Positions 50,787 through 59,350 are shown, counted from the first letter of the stretch. The stretch: 64,000 bases of DNA from JBFWNG01 sp050251195 (GCA_050251195.1 JBFWNG010000015.1:1-64000), one strand, 5' to 3'. Translations and numbers: made by a program. The notes: a model not told the origin generated them from the letters alone.

Positions 50787-51288
50787 TCTCGTTTCCATGA
50801 GTGATCTTGATGCTTCGAATCATGCTGACGAAGTCTCTGATGGCGTCAAACTGAAGGTATGCAGTTCCGAGAACCGTGCCGTTGGCGTCGCGCACAGGGC
50901 CGGAAATGGCTGTCGGGTTGATGACGTGTTTTTTGCCTTCTATGGAGTAGCATTCAGAAGTTGGTAAGCAAAAGTTAAGCACGTACGTCATGATTTCGGT
51001 CGGAAGGAAAGAAAAACTAAGTTTGCCGGTCACGGGAACAGCGCTTTCGGTCAAACCGTCAACTGTAATTTTGCCGTTGATGTCGAGTGTTGGGTCTATG
51101 ATGATCCGACTTAGATTGGGGTGCGACAATGTCATCGCGCTCACGACCGAACCCACGGTTGAAGAGTCCGAAGAGATCCAATTCCCCTCTAGGGTTTCTT
51201 CAAGGGAGACTCCGTAATTTCGGGGCTGGGAAAAACCCAGTGTTGATGCAAATAAGCCAAGTGCCAATAAGGCTGTCTTTGTACTCAT
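50779..51288 (-). CDS. Secreted protein of the GMC operon
   Basis: A 169-residue exported protein with an ordinary signal peptide ending near GFSQ (about residue 21) and a good AAAGGA site. It has no recognised domain; the mature part is beta-rich (LSRIIIDPTLDINGKITVDG, AVPVTGKLSFSF) with two cysteines in LNFCLPTSECYSIEG, which are close enough to form a disulfide. It is the first gene of the operon and overlaps the Tat small-subunit gene, so it is likely part of the same enzyme system, possibly a lipid- or sugar-binding accessory. Confidence 0.8.
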   Translation of the reverse strand: MSTKTALLALGLFASTLGFSQPRNYGVSLEETLEGNWISSDSSTVGSVVSAMTLSHPNLSRIIIDPTLDINGKITVDGLTESAVPVTGKLSFSFLPTEIMTYVLNFCLPTSECYSIEGKKHVINPTAISGPVRDANGTVLGTAYLQFDAIRDFVSMIRSIKITHGNENE

Positions 51289-51447
51289 AAAGTCGTCCTT
51301 TCGGGTTGTTTCAAACTGTTCGCTGGTATAGATAGTCGCTTATACTTCAACGAAAGATCGAAAGAAATAGGTTTTTGTTTCAAAAAAAATAAATACCCAG
51401 TATGTAAGACGCCCAGTAAAAGGGGCTAACACAAAGGAGCTCATAAC

Positions 51448-52416
51448 ATGAAAACTCGTTTCAATTTAATCAGTTTTGTACTTCTCTTTTTCGCTTTGCC
51501 GGTCTTCGCGGCAAACATTCAAACCAACTTTATCGCCCCGGACGGCGGTGACCAAAAGACTCCATATGCTTGTAGTTTCCATTGGTTCCAATTGCAGGAC
51601 GGCAGGGTTGTTGGTCTAGACCTTATTCGCAGCGATGATACAGACAAGTATGCGTTGCGCGCTTATTATGAGGATGCCGCAGGCAGTTTCGTCGGAATGA
51701 ACGCGGAATCGGCTCAGTCAAATTGGCTCCCGTTTGTGACAGAATCAGAAAAGTTGGGTGCTGCAAAGGAGTCGGGCAGGGATTTTCTGGCGAGAGGCAA
51801 AAATTGGATTGCGGGCAAAGTGACGACTCAGGGAAGCTTCCCTATTGAATTCAATTTGAAAATTACGCCAAAGACCCCGGGAATCGGCCTCGGCGAAATT
51901 GGCCTTATCTTCGCGAATCTTTCCGTTGTCGATTATACGCAGGTCGAAGTTACGGGAACAATCACCATCAACGGAGAGGTGCATTCCATTCGATCAAGCG
52001 GGAAAACCTCGGTACATTTTGGTACTAAGCTTCCGGACGCCGGCTTTCTCGCTACGGTTGGAACGCAGTCGCCAAGTTTGCTCATGGGGTCTGCTCGGTC
52101 GGACAATGCGCGTTTCGGCAACCAGTTGATCGGCGACAAAGCAGTGATTTATTCTTGGGGCGCGGGCGGCATCAGTCCCTTGTCCTTTAACATTACCAAA
52201 TTCACCCAACCCATCGACATCGGTGCGAGCCAGTTTGTTCGAATAGACGAAGTGCTCGGCGCTTTCGATCACGTGTTACTTGGAGTTCCCACCCGAACTG
52301 GTTTGGCGAAGGCAACGCTCATCAAGAAGAACATCTGGGGTGAAACAGAGACGATTGATTTGGGCAAAGTGGTTTTCGATTTTCGCGGTGACGCCTATTT
52401 AAGAACGTTGCCTTAG
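51448..52416 (+). CDS. Secreted protein of unknown function
   Basis: A 322-residue exported protein (signal peptide to about FAANI, residue 22; AAAGGAG site). It is beta-rich throughout, with alternating strands such as NWIAGKVTTQGSFPIEFNLKI and YTQVEVTGTITING, split by charged loops. The overall pattern is reminiscent of AttH/CrtC-like lipocalin folds, but I cannot name a family. It is divergent from the GMC operon (159-base gap) and ends convergently with the DUF3299 gene, overlapping by four bases. Confidence 0.8.
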   Translation: MKTRFNLISFVLLFFALPVFAANIQTNFIAPDGGDQKTPYACSFHWFQLQDGRVVGLDLIRSDDTDKYALRAYYEDAAGSFVGMNAESAQSNWLPFVTESEKLGAAKESGRDFLARGKNWIAGKVTTQGSFPIEFNLKITPKTPGIGLGEIGLIFANLSVVDYTQVEVTGTITINGEVHSIRSSGKTSVHFGTKLPDAGFLATVGTQSPSLLMGSARSDNARFGNQLIGDKAVIYSWGAGGISPLSFNITKFTQPIDIGASQFVRIDEVLGAFDHVLLGVPTRTGLAKATLIKKNIWGETETIDLGKVVFDFRGDAYLRTLP

Positions 52417-52940
52417 TTGGCATTCTCGTTCATGGCTTCTTCGTTCAAGCCTTCGGTGCTGAGACCTGTCATTTTGTAGGCGACGGTGCCGAAGAATGCC
52501 TCAGTCTTAGCTACTTGAAGAATGCCCTTGATCAAGACTGCCTTGGGGCTTCGTTTGGGCGCTTTGTCGGCGTCCATTTCGACGAGAATCATCTGGTTTG
52601 ACGGCGGCGGCGGCACATGGATACATGCCTGAACTGTCGGAACCAACAAAAACTGGTTGTAGGTTTCCGCCTCGTCATCGAGTGGAACGACAAAACCCTT
52701 GATCATGACGGGTTTGTTATCAAGTTCTGAGACCGGGGCGTTTTCGCCAGTAGTTTGGTCCCCGCCTTTAAGTTGCTTCCAACTCAGCGTCTCATAAACA
52801 GGTTCCGCAACCCTTTCGGCTTGACTCTCCGGTTGAGCCGGCATGGTTTCGTCAACGTTCATCATCGTACCTAGGACGATACCGAGAGCGGGTATGACAA
52901 TGACCGCGCCCCAGAGAAGTGGTTTCTTCAGGTGTTGCAC
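52413..52940 (-). CDS. DUF3299 domain membrane-anchored protein
   Basis: A 175-residue protein with one N-terminal membrane helix (residues about 8-27) and a periplasmic DUF3299 domain. The family is seen in KPVMIKGFVVPLDDEAE (residues about 74-90) and VQACIHVPPPPSNQMILVEM (about 102-121), where CIHVPPPP is the conserved signature. DUF3299 genes are often found near metal transport genes; function is unknown. Start is GTG 52940, after AGAGGA. It is divergent from the Fur/Zur gene and shares with it the region that holds a candidate operator. Confidence 0.9.
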   Translation of the reverse strand: MQHLKKPLLWGAVIVIPALGIVLGTMMNVDETMPAQPESQAERVAEPVYETLSWKQLKGGDQTTGENAPVSELDNKPVMIKGFVVPLDDEAETYNQFLLVPTVQACIHVPPPPSNQMILVEMDADKAPKRSPKAVLIKGILQVAKTEAFFGTVAYKMTGLSTEGLNEEAMNENAN

Positions 52941-53104
52941 AAGGTATCCTCTTGTAATTTATCTATGATTTTACAGAAATAGGGGCGCAAAGGGTACTCT
53001 TATATACACGCGCCTCGTCGCAAGGCGCCGTGTGCCCCCTGCCTTTTCCCGAACCCTTGTCCGTTTGCCTAGACATTTCGGGTAGGGCAGGGCATGTGAA
53101 GGTA

Positions 53105-53119
53105 TGCAAATTATTTGCA
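53105..53119. promoter_or_regulatory. Candidate Fur/Zur operator, site A (TGCAAATTATTTGCA)
   Basis: A perfect 7-1-7 palindrome 45 bases before the regulator's ATG and 164 bases before the divergent DUF3299 GTG. AT-rich 15-base palindromes of this kind are typical Fur-family targets. A near copy, site B, lies before the MerC-like gene, which supports autoregulation. Confidence 0.55.
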
Positions 53120-53164
53120 ATAGCCATACGTTTCCGCTATATTTGGCAGCCTTTTGAGGAAACC

Positions 53165-53623
53165 ATGTCCATCGAACAATGCAAACGAAAGCTCAAAGAA
53201 GCCGGCTCGCGAGTGACCAAATCTCGCTTGGCGGTGTGGCAAATTCTTGCCAATCAAAAGGGCTCGGCAAGCCCGGCGGAAATCTTTGAGCTCATCAGCG
53301 CCGATCGTTCGGTCGGTTCTATTGATCAGGTCACAGTCTACCGAATCCTCGATACTTTCTTGGAAATAGGCCTTGTTCATAAGGTTGGGCCAACAGGGAA
53401 GTTCATCCTTTGCGAGCACGTGGATTGTCAGCGCGGAATGCATGTTCTTGCTCGTTGCCACAGCTGTTCACAAATCGAGGAATGGGATGCGCCCGAGCCC
53501 ATCACAGCGCCTATGATGTGGTATCTTAAGGAAAAAATGAACTTTCTACCCAAGGGCCATCTCGTCGAGGTTGATGGTATCTGCGGAAAATGTCAAAATG
53601 GGTCTTATCCTAATTGCAATTAA
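53165..53623 (+). CDS. Fur-family metal-responsive repressor (probable Zur)
   Basis: A 152-residue Fur-type regulator. The start MSIEQCKRK at 53165 follows GAGGA; the open frame extends further upstream to 53030 but without family sequence. The winged helix contains AGSRVTKSRLAVWQIL and VDQVTVYRILDTFLEIGLV (residues about 55-75). The metal domain has LCEHVDCQRGMHVLARCHSC and a final DGICGKC, giving two CXXC pairs and His residues, as in zinc-containing Fur and Zur. Its company of a MerC-like protein and a DUF3299 protein suggests zinc rather than iron, but this is inferred. It probably binds the palindromes at 53105 and 53615. Confidence 0.9.
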   Translation: MSIEQCKRKLKEAGSRVTKSRLAVWQILANQKGSASPAEIFELISADRSVGSIDQVTVYRILDTFLEIGLVHKVGPTGKFILCEHVDCQRGMHVLARCHSCSQIEEWDAPEPITAPMMWYLKEKMNFLPKGHLVEVDGICGKCQNGSYPNCN

Positions 53624-53629
53624 TTTGCA
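53615..53629 (+). promoter_or_regulatory. Candidate Fur/Zur operator, site B
   Basis: TGCAATTAATTTGCA overlaps the stop codon of the repressor gene and lies 53 bases before the MerC-like ATG. It matches site A in 13 of 15 positions and is palindromic apart from one pair. It suggests separate metal control of the downstream gene. Confidence 0.5.
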
Positions 53630-53681
53630 TTTTGGTTATATACCGGCTCTGGATTTTTCAGGTCTTTTTTTTGGAGAAAAT

Positions 53682-54113
53682 ATGAGGGTTGCGTCAAACC
53701 GCTCGAACGGTATGGACTTGCTGGGAATCGGGTTGTCCATTTTATGTATTATCCATTGTTTTGCCATGCCGGTTATCCTTATTGTTTCCCCGTTTTACCA
53801 TCTTGTTCTTGATAATCTTCACTTTCACCAAAATCTCTTCGTCGTCTTGCTAGGCATTGCTCTCTGGTCGCTATACCGCGGATTTCGCAGTCACCAGAAT
53901 CAGAACGTCCTCATATACGGCGCCATTGGGCTTTTTATTCTCCTTCTCGTGGCGATGATTCCCCATTCGCACAACACCTATGAGAACGTCCTTATCAGCG
54001 GGTTTAACAGCCTGGGCAGCGTTCTTCTTGTTGTGGCCCATGTCTTGAACCTTCGCTCGCATAAGCACTGCCAACATAAGCTTTGCCATTTAGTTCGCGA
54101 TAACGACGAATAA
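53682..54113 (+). CDS. MerC-like membrane protein
   Basis: A 143-residue inner-membrane protein. MRVASNRSNG at 53682, after GGAG, is taken as the start; an upstream frame overlaps the repressor. It has four hydrophobic segments. LLGIGLSILCIIHCFAMPV (residues about 13-31) holds the HC pair of the MerC family, and HSH, HKHCQHKLCH occur at the C-terminal end, forming a metal-binding tail. MerC proteins transport mercury in mer operons, but Fur/Zur-linked homologues are thought to handle other metals such as zinc. The gene probably responds to the neighbouring repressor through site B. Confidence 0.85.
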   Translation: MRVASNRSNGMDLLGIGLSILCIIHCFAMPVILIVSPFYHLVLDNLHFHQNLFVVLLGIALWSLYRGFRSHQNQNVLIYGAIGLFILLLVAMIPHSHNTYENVLISGFNSLGSVLLVVAHVLNLRSHKHCQHKLCHLVRDNDE

Positions 54114-54122
54114 TCCGGGCAT

Positions 54123-54149
54123 AAAAAAACCGGCTCTCTTCGAGCCGGT
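54123..54149 (-). terminator. Rho-independent terminator
   Basis: ACCGGCTC (54129-54136) pairs with GAGCCGGT (54142-54149); an A run at 54123-54129 gives a T tail on the minus strand. It ends the lipoprotein at 54177 and lies just after the MerC-like gene. Confidence 0.85.
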
Positions 54150-54176
54150 CCAACGAAAAGAGGGATATCTTTTCTA

Positions 54177-55469
54177 TCAAAAGGCTTGTGGCCATTTGTT
54201 ATCTTGTTCACCCGTTACATTGACCCGCTGAGACCTGTCGAAATCGTACATGATGTCTCTGTAAGTGCCTTCTTGTTGCATGAGGCCGTCAATCATAACA
54301 AGGTTTGATCTCGGATTCATATGGAAGTAGCTTGGCATCGCGTTGGTCATGATGTCGAAGTACTTGTCTGGACCAGCGTCCGCGTTTGCAGCTTGGTGCG
54401 CATCGCGAAGTGCGTTATCAACGTACGCAAAGGTATCGCAGCCGTTCACGAGGAATATCTGATACTGACCCTTGACGAATGAACCCATGCGAGCAAGCGC
54501 GCGGATGTTGGCGCCTAGTCCTGAGTGTCCGCTGTAGCTGACGAAGTCAGAGTTTTTTGTGCGTTCGTTGTAGTTAGCAATGAACTCATTGGAAACGGAT
54601 TTGATTTCGTCGACGACGTAAAGGTGAACGTCCAAAGTGCCATTTGCCGTATCAAATTTCAGTTTCACGCTGTCGTTGGTAGCGCTAGGCGTTTGGTTAG
54701 CAGCGAGGTTCGATTCGACGGGAGTGCCGTATTTCGATATGAGCTCGAAATATGTTTCGCGGAAAGCATTGATGCCCGCATCACTGTTGTTGGTGGACCC
54801 AAATTCATTCTTTCCGAAGATAGCCGTAACGACTAGGGCGCCGTCTTCCCATACTTTGCTGTATTCAGGATATTTGTCTTCTGTGTTTTCATCGCTGATT
54901 GAAAGGTCGATGTTGAATCGCGTCGCATATTCGCTGGTCAAGCCTACCAGAGGACACGTAAAGTTCAGCGGTCTATAGAAGTACCAGAAATTGCCTAAAG
55001 AAACGTCATGGGCGCCTGCTGACATGCACACTCCCCATGCATCTTGACCGTATGCTTCGAAAAATTGCGAAAGTCCGTCTTGATCGCCGCGCTCAGGAAC
55101 AGTCATATATATAAAGTTCGGGATATAGGTGAGACGTGGCCAAGCGATAAACATTTTTGCAGCGTAGGTAACGTCGTAAAGGCCGTCTTCTCTTGGTTGA
55201 ACGTCGTTAATGCTTACTTGAACGCGGTTCATGTCCGGTCCAGCGTTGTACCCGTTGAGGTACCCGATGGAGTAGTACAATTGAGCGATTATCTCTTCTT
55301 TGATCACGTCATGATCTGTGTTTGTAGAGATTATGTTGCCGCTGCTAATTGTTCCGTCAAGTGCGATCGAATGTGCTGAATCAAATTTGAATTCTGAAGT
55401 AGGCTTGTTTAGTTTGCCGCAAGCAAACACAAGAAGCGATGATGCGAGCAGCGTCTTTACTTTTGTCAT
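54177..55469 (-). CDS. Lipoprotein with caspase/gingipain-like His-Cys pattern
   Basis: A 430-residue lipoprotein (ATG 55469 after CGGAG; lipobox VFAC). The mature protein begins with an N-terminal region of unknown fold (about 60-260). Residues 310-318 (VSYSGHSGL) and 339-346 (FLVNGCDT) have the strand-GH and strand-GC order of clan CD peptidases (caspases, gingipains, clostripain), with His315 and Cys344 as the presumed dyad. Other matching details are hydrophobic strands just before each. No inhibitor or activation region is evident. The gene stands alone with a terminator. A surface protease is plausible; it is also possible that the pattern is coincidental in an inactive relative. Confidence 0.78.
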   Translation of the reverse strand: MTKVKTLLASSLLVFACGKLNKPTSEFKFDSAHSIALDGTISSGNIISTNTDHDVIKEEIIAQLYYSIGYLNGYNAGPDMNRVQVSINDVQPREDGLYDVTYAAKMFIAWPRLTYIPNFIYMTVPERGDQDGLSQFFEAYGQDAWGVCMSAGAHDVSLGNFWYFYRPLNFTCPLVGLTSEYATRFNIDLSISDENTEDKYPEYSKVWEDGALVVTAIFGKNEFGSTNNSDAGINAFRETYFELISKYGTPVESNLAANQTPSATNDSVKLKFDTANGTLDVHLYVVDEIKSVSNEFIANYNERTKNSDFVSYSGHSGLGANIRALARMGSFVKGQYQIFLVNGCDTFAYVDNALRDAHQAANADAGPDKYFDIMTNAMPSYFHMNPRSNLVMIDGLMQQEGTYRDIMYDFDRSQRVNVTGEQDNKWPQAF

Positions 55470-55600
55470 TAGCGTCTCCGAAACTGGTTGGTGTGAGGAC
55501 AATATTTCCCAGAACGGAGGCGATACTAACTGCAACGTTACAGATAGTCCAGCGTTGGCCAGCCAGTTAAGATGACATTATTGCGTTGTTTTTGTTTGAG

Positions 55601-56497
55601 TTAGGGCTTTGTTAGGACAAGTATTTGAAAGTCAGTACACGAGGAGGCAACGGCCTCGGCATCGTAGTACCCGCAGCTTGCTCCGCTGCGTACGGTCATG
55701 CCCATAACTGGTTGATCTCCCTTGAGACAACGGCAAAAGAAGACCTCGTCCTTGGCGCCAAGGGGCAAGAAATACTTCTCTGTCGCGGCAAGCTTGATGC
55801 CAGCAGCTGGCTTAAAGGTAACGAATCCGGTCACGTCAGGTTTGTCTGACGCTAGAATTTCGAACTGAGGCACTAATGTCGCTTCTGTCTTTTTCTGATC
55901 CTGCGGAGTCGCAGGATTAGGGTGCCACACGGCACAGCCTTTCATGCCTGGCCCTGAGTAACCAAGGAAAGTCGCTTCCTTAAACTTTGCTCGACAAGGC
56001 ACGGCCACCTTGCCGCTGCTCGCTTTAACATAAAGGGATCCTTTGGCAAAGGCTGGTCCGCTTGGGACCCACTTTAAAGCGGATGATGTATCCGATTTAT
56101 CGCTTCCCGGGGTCGGAGTTGGGCCCGGAACGGGGGTCGGGTTCGGGGTTGGGGACTCCGGCTTTTTGTCTTCGTCGCCGTCATTTTTGTCTTTGTCTTT
56201 ATCCTTATCCTTATCCTTATCCTTATCCTTATCCTTGTCGGTGTCTGTATCAGTGTCCGTATCCGTATCAGTGTCTGTATCCGTATCGGTATCCGTATCC
56301 GTATCGGTATCCGTATTATTGTTGCCGCCATTCCCCCATTGATCCGTGTTTGTGTCACCACCGTTTTTGTCCCAAGTATTCTTGTCACCACCGCCAAGGG
56401 TGTCCTTTTTCTTCGGCGGCGGCGTCGGAGAATCGGGCTTGCAACCATAGTTCAAGGCAAGACTCAGGATCAAGAAAATCTGGAGGATGTTGCTCAT
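55601..56497 (-). CDS. Lipoprotein with TD/KD repeats and a DM9/DUF3421-like domain
   Basis: A 298-residue lipoprotein (lipobox NYGC, a weaker form). After PPPKKK and an Asn/Gly-rich stretch, residues about 60-105 are (TD)n and then (KD)n dipeptide repeats, an acidic/mixed spacer encoded by a hexanucleotide tract. Next is a Pro-rich hinge. The C-terminal 150 residues hold SLYVKASSGKVAVPCRA, FLGYSGPGMKGCAVW, VFFCRCLKGDQPVMG and FQILVLTKP, an order reminiscent of DM9/DUF3421 repeats, which in animals form mannose-binding lectins. Its ATG overlaps the preceding gene's stop (ATGA). Binding to glycans is inference. Confidence 0.82.
   Translation of the reverse strand: MSNILQIFLILSLALNYGCKPDSPTPPPKKKDTLGGGDKNTWDKNGGDTNTDQWGNGGNNNTDTDTDTDTDTDTDTDTDTDTDTDTDKDKDKDKDKDKDKDKDKNDGDEDKKPESPTPNPTPVPGPTPTPGSDKSDTSSALKWVPSGPAFAKGSLYVKASSGKVAVPCRAKFKEATFLGYSGPGMKGCAVWHPNPATPQDQKKTEATLVPQFEILASDKPDVTGFVTFKPAAGIKLAATEKYFLPLGAKDEVFFCRCLKGDQPVMGMTVRSGASCGYYDAEAVASSCTDFQILVLTKP
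56188..56315 (-). repeat. Hexanucleotide coding microsatellite
   Basis: An imperfect run of 6-bp units encodes alternating Thr-Asp and then Lys-Asp. Because each unit is six bases, slippage changes the length of the spacer but keeps the reading frame, unlike classical on/off phase variation. Confidence 0.85.
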
Positions 56498-57444
56498 ATG
56501 TTTATTTCTCTAACGTTAATGTTCTTGAATTCGACGTCTATCGTTCCCTCGGTTGAAATACCGACGACGGGACCGCCCCAGGTGATAAGTTCGTCCCACT
56601 TGCCTCCGCAGGCGCCGCCTGAGTCACCCCAACCATTGGTATCAGCGTAACTATCGATCATTTTCCAATCATTGGTCGATGCTTCGTCGAGCCAGATCTC
56701 GAGGTGTGGAATGGAAGCCTTAGGCTCGGCGACATTGCGCACGATAAACTTCGCGCCGACCCATTTACCTAACAATGGTTTGACTGTAACCTTGGGATCT
56801 CGTGAAAAAGATTTCTGCAACCACTGTTGTTTTATAAACGTGGTTTGACCTTGAGGTGTTATCGCGCCTTTATAGCCGGACACTTCGCAAGCGTGGGGAG
56901 GGATCGGCGATGCGCCGACATGCTTTTTCCCCGATCTTGCGCCAAAGACTACTCTGCCATCAGAGTTCGACGTGTTGATTTTGATATACGTCGTTATTTC
57001 GACATTTCTCCAGTCCTTAGCTCCCATAAGATACCCGCGTTTTGCGATAGTCGGGTAGTCGAAAGAAACATTGTTTCTATCATAGGGCTCCGATGTCGAT
57101 ATAAGAATAGATGACGGCTTTACCATCCGAATTGTCCCGGTCTCGCCAAAGGCGACAGATCCTTCCTCAGCGTTTTGGACGCGTGGATCTGATCCCGATT
57201 TTGGAGGTCCCCAAACTTCGGCCCCTTGTTTGGTTGGATAAACTTCTTTTGCCGGAGGCGGCGCGGGCGACGGATTGCCGCACGGTACTAGATCGAAAAC
57301 ACCGTCGGCAGCTACGACGAGGAAATCCCCGCAATAAGGCGAGGCCGCTTCTGTCCCGGCTTTGGTGGACGATCCATTTTTCTTGGCGCATCCAAAGCTT
57401 GTAAGAAAGTTCAAAATAGCAATTAAAAATAATGTCTTACTCAT
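56494..57444 (-). CDS. Lipoprotein with concanavalin-like/DUF1080-type C-terminal region
   Basis: A 316-residue lipoprotein (ATG 57444; GTG 57450 is an alternative; lipobox SFGC). A Pro-rich segment (GNPSPAPPPAKEV, residues about 58-70) leads to a beta-rich domain containing WRNVEITTYIKINTS, GRVVFGARSGKKH, WVGAKFIVRNV, HLEIWLDEAS and a closing VEFKNINVREI. These strands match the concanavalin A-like jelly-roll pattern seen in DUF1080 and family-16-type domains. Catalytic glutamates are not identifiable, so carbohydrate binding is more likely than hydrolysis. Its stop overlaps the next gene (ATGA), so the two lipoproteins are coupled. Confidence 0.85.
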   Translation of the reverse strand: MSKTLFLIAILNFLTSFGCAKKNGSSTKAGTEAASPYCGDFLVVAADGVFDLVPCGNPSPAPPPAKEVYPTKQGAEVWGPPKSGSDPRVQNAEEGSVAFGETGTIRMVKPSSILISTSEPYDRNNVSFDYPTIAKRGYLMGAKDWRNVEITTYIKINTSNSDGRVVFGARSGKKHVGASPIPPHACEVSGYKGAITPQGQTTFIKQQWLQKSFSRDPKVTVKPLLGKWVGAKFIVRNVAEPKASIPHLEIWLDEASTNDWKMIDSYADTNGWGDSGGACGGKWDELITWGGPVVGISTEGTIDVEFKNINVREINI

Positions 57445-57554
57445 AATCACCAGTTAGATATTGCCTTTTTCCTTTTCGGAACATATTTTTAAAGCTTTAG
57501 GTCTAAATGCCATTTTTATTATGAAATTAACCAAAATTTTCGGAAGGACATGGG

Positions 57555-59315
57555 ATGCTTAGAACCCATACGTGCGGCGAACTGAGGGCGAATTCAGTCG
57601 GGAAAGAAGTTGTGCTGAGTGGGTGGGTGGACCAACATCGAGATTTTGGCCAGCTTTTTTTCATAGCGCTTCGCGATCGATATGGCGTGACTCAATGTGT
57701 CTTCGAAGGTGACGACGAAAGCCTGGCACAGCAGGTAAAAGAACTTGGCCTTGAGTACTGTATTTCCATAAAAGGGGTGGTTCGTAAGCGACGGGACCAG
57801 GATATCAATAAGGACGTGCCGACAGGCGAGCTTGAAGTTGCCATCAAAAAAATTACGGTACTTAATAAATCAAAGGTTTTGCCTTTCTCCCTGCATTCGA
57901 AAGGGACAATCTCGGATGACCTCAGGTTCAAATATCGATATCTCGATCTCCGACGGCCCAAGATGCAATCTCACCTTGAAATCCGAAATAAAATAATACA
58001 GGCCGCCCGTTCGGCCCTGACGGATCTTGGTTTCCTCGAAATAGAGACTCCGCTTTTCGTGCGTTCGACGCCGGAAGGTGCGCGAGACTTCGTTGTACCT
58101 TCGCGCGTTCATGCAGGCAAATTCTACGCGTTACCCCAAAGCCCCCAGCTGTACAAGCAGCTGCTGATGATCTCAGGCTGCGACAGATACTTTCAGTTTG
58201 CCGCGGCGTTTCGAGATGAAGACTTACGAGCCGACAGGGTGCCGGTCCACACGCAAATCGATATGGAGATGAGTTTCGTCGAAGAAAAGGACGTTTTCCA
58301 TGCGGTCGAAACGTATCTTTCCCGTATTTTTAAAGAAGTAAAAGACATCACGATTCCACTGCCGCTGCCTATCATGACTTATCGTGAAGCGATGGAGAGA
58401 TTCGGTTCGGACAAACCGGACGTTAGGTTCGCGTTGGAGCTTCAAACAGTTACGGACCTTGCGCAGGCGACAGATTTTCCTGGCTTCAAGGAAGCGGCGA
58501 CTGTGCGGTGTATTACAGTTCCTGACGCGCAATCTCTGTCTCGCAAAGATCTCGATGCGTTTGCGGAACTTGCTCCAAAATACCGCGGCTGTAAGTTTTA
58601 CTTTGCACGGCTCAAAGACGGTGCTTGGACCGGAGGCGTTGCAAAGTTTTTCGCGAATGACTGCGGGAAAAAGCTTGCGACGGCAACTGGAGCAAAGGAA
58701 GAGAGCGTTGTGCTTATCGTAGCCGGGCCCTATGAGGAAGCGTCGAAATACTTATGCGCCCTTCGGTTGGATATGGGTAAACGCTTTGACCTTATCGATA
58801 AGAGTCGTTTGGCGTTCTTGTGGGTAAACGAGTTTCCTCTCTTTGAATATGACCATGATCGGGGCGTATACAACGCGATGCATCATCATTTTTGTCAGCC
58901 TATGGCGGAGGATTTGCAGTACTTAGAAACTAAACCTGAGAAAGTTCGCGGTCAACTTTATGATCTTGTGCTCAACGGCGTCGAACTCTTGTCGGGCAGT
59001 ATTCGGATCAATAGACCCGAGATTCAAGAGAAGGTGTTTGAAATAACCGGATTCAGCAAAGAAGAAGCAGAGTCAAAGTTCGGCTTCTTGATGGAAGCGT
59101 TTCGATTTGGGGCGCCTCCGCACGGCGGGAGCGCCATGGGACTTGACCGGCTAACAGCTCTTCTGTGTGAGGTTGACAGCATTCGGGACGTTATTGCTTT
59201 CCCTTGCAACAACCAGGGAATTTTCCCTCTCGACGGCAGCCCTGCGCCTATCAGTGAGGTGCAACTGCACGAGCTGAGCTTGTCGGTAACGGCTCAAAAG
59301 ACAGTTAAAGAATGA
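57555..59315 (+). CDS. aspS: Aspartate-tRNA ligase
   Basis: A 586-residue class II aminoacyl-tRNA synthetase that charges tRNA with aspartate. The usual order is visible: N-terminal OB anticodon domain (VLSGWVDQHRDFGQLFFIALRD), motif 1 region, motif 2 (FRDEDLRADRVPVHTQIDMEM at about 220-240, within the catalytic core), the bacterial GAD insertion (about 300-420) and motif 3 (GGSAMGLDRLTALL at about 526-539). Length is that of the bacterial type. Many bacteria with this type make Asp-tRNA(Asn) too when GatCAB is present; that cannot be told here. Transcription starts in the divergent gap with the gene at 56494. A strong terminator follows. Confidence 0.97.
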   Translation: MLRTHTCGELRANSVGKEVVLSGWVDQHRDFGQLFFIALRDRYGVTQCVFEGDDESLAQQVKELGLEYCISIKGVVRKRRDQDINKDVPTGELEVAIKKITVLNKSKVLPFSLHSKGTISDDLRFKYRYLDLRRPKMQSHLEIRNKIIQAARSALTDLGFLEIETPLFVRSTPEGARDFVVPSRVHAGKFYALPQSPQLYKQLLMISGCDRYFQFAAAFRDEDLRADRVPVHTQIDMEMSFVEEKDVFHAVETYLSRIFKEVKDITIPLPLPIMTYREAMERFGSDKPDVRFALELQTVTDLAQATDFPGFKEAATVRCITVPDAQSLSRKDLDAFAELAPKYRGCKFYFARLKDGAWTGGVAKFFANDCGKKLATATGAKEESVVLIVAGPYEEASKYLCALRLDMGKRFDLIDKSRLAFLWVNEFPLFEYDHDRGVYNAMHHHFCQPMAEDLQYLETKPEKVRGQLYDLVLNGVELLSGSIRINRPEIQEKVFEITGFSKEEAESKFGFLMEAFRFGAPPHGGSAMGLDRLTALLCEVDSIRDVIAFPCNNQGIFPLDGSPAPISEVQLHELSLSVTAQKTVKE

Positions 59316-59320
59316 TAGCA

Positions 59321-59350
59321 AAAAGAGCCCGCGAAAGGCCGGGCTCTTTT
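59321..59350. terminator. Bidirectional rho-independent terminator
   Basis: An 11-base stem (AAAAGAGCCCG, matched at 59340-59350) with an eight-base loop. A runs and T runs at both ends allow it to serve aspS and the convergent gene at 59378. Confidence 0.9.

Noticed and set aside
56188..56315. Phase-variable on/off switch
   Set aside because: The repeat unit is six bases, so slippage keeps the frame and can only change length.
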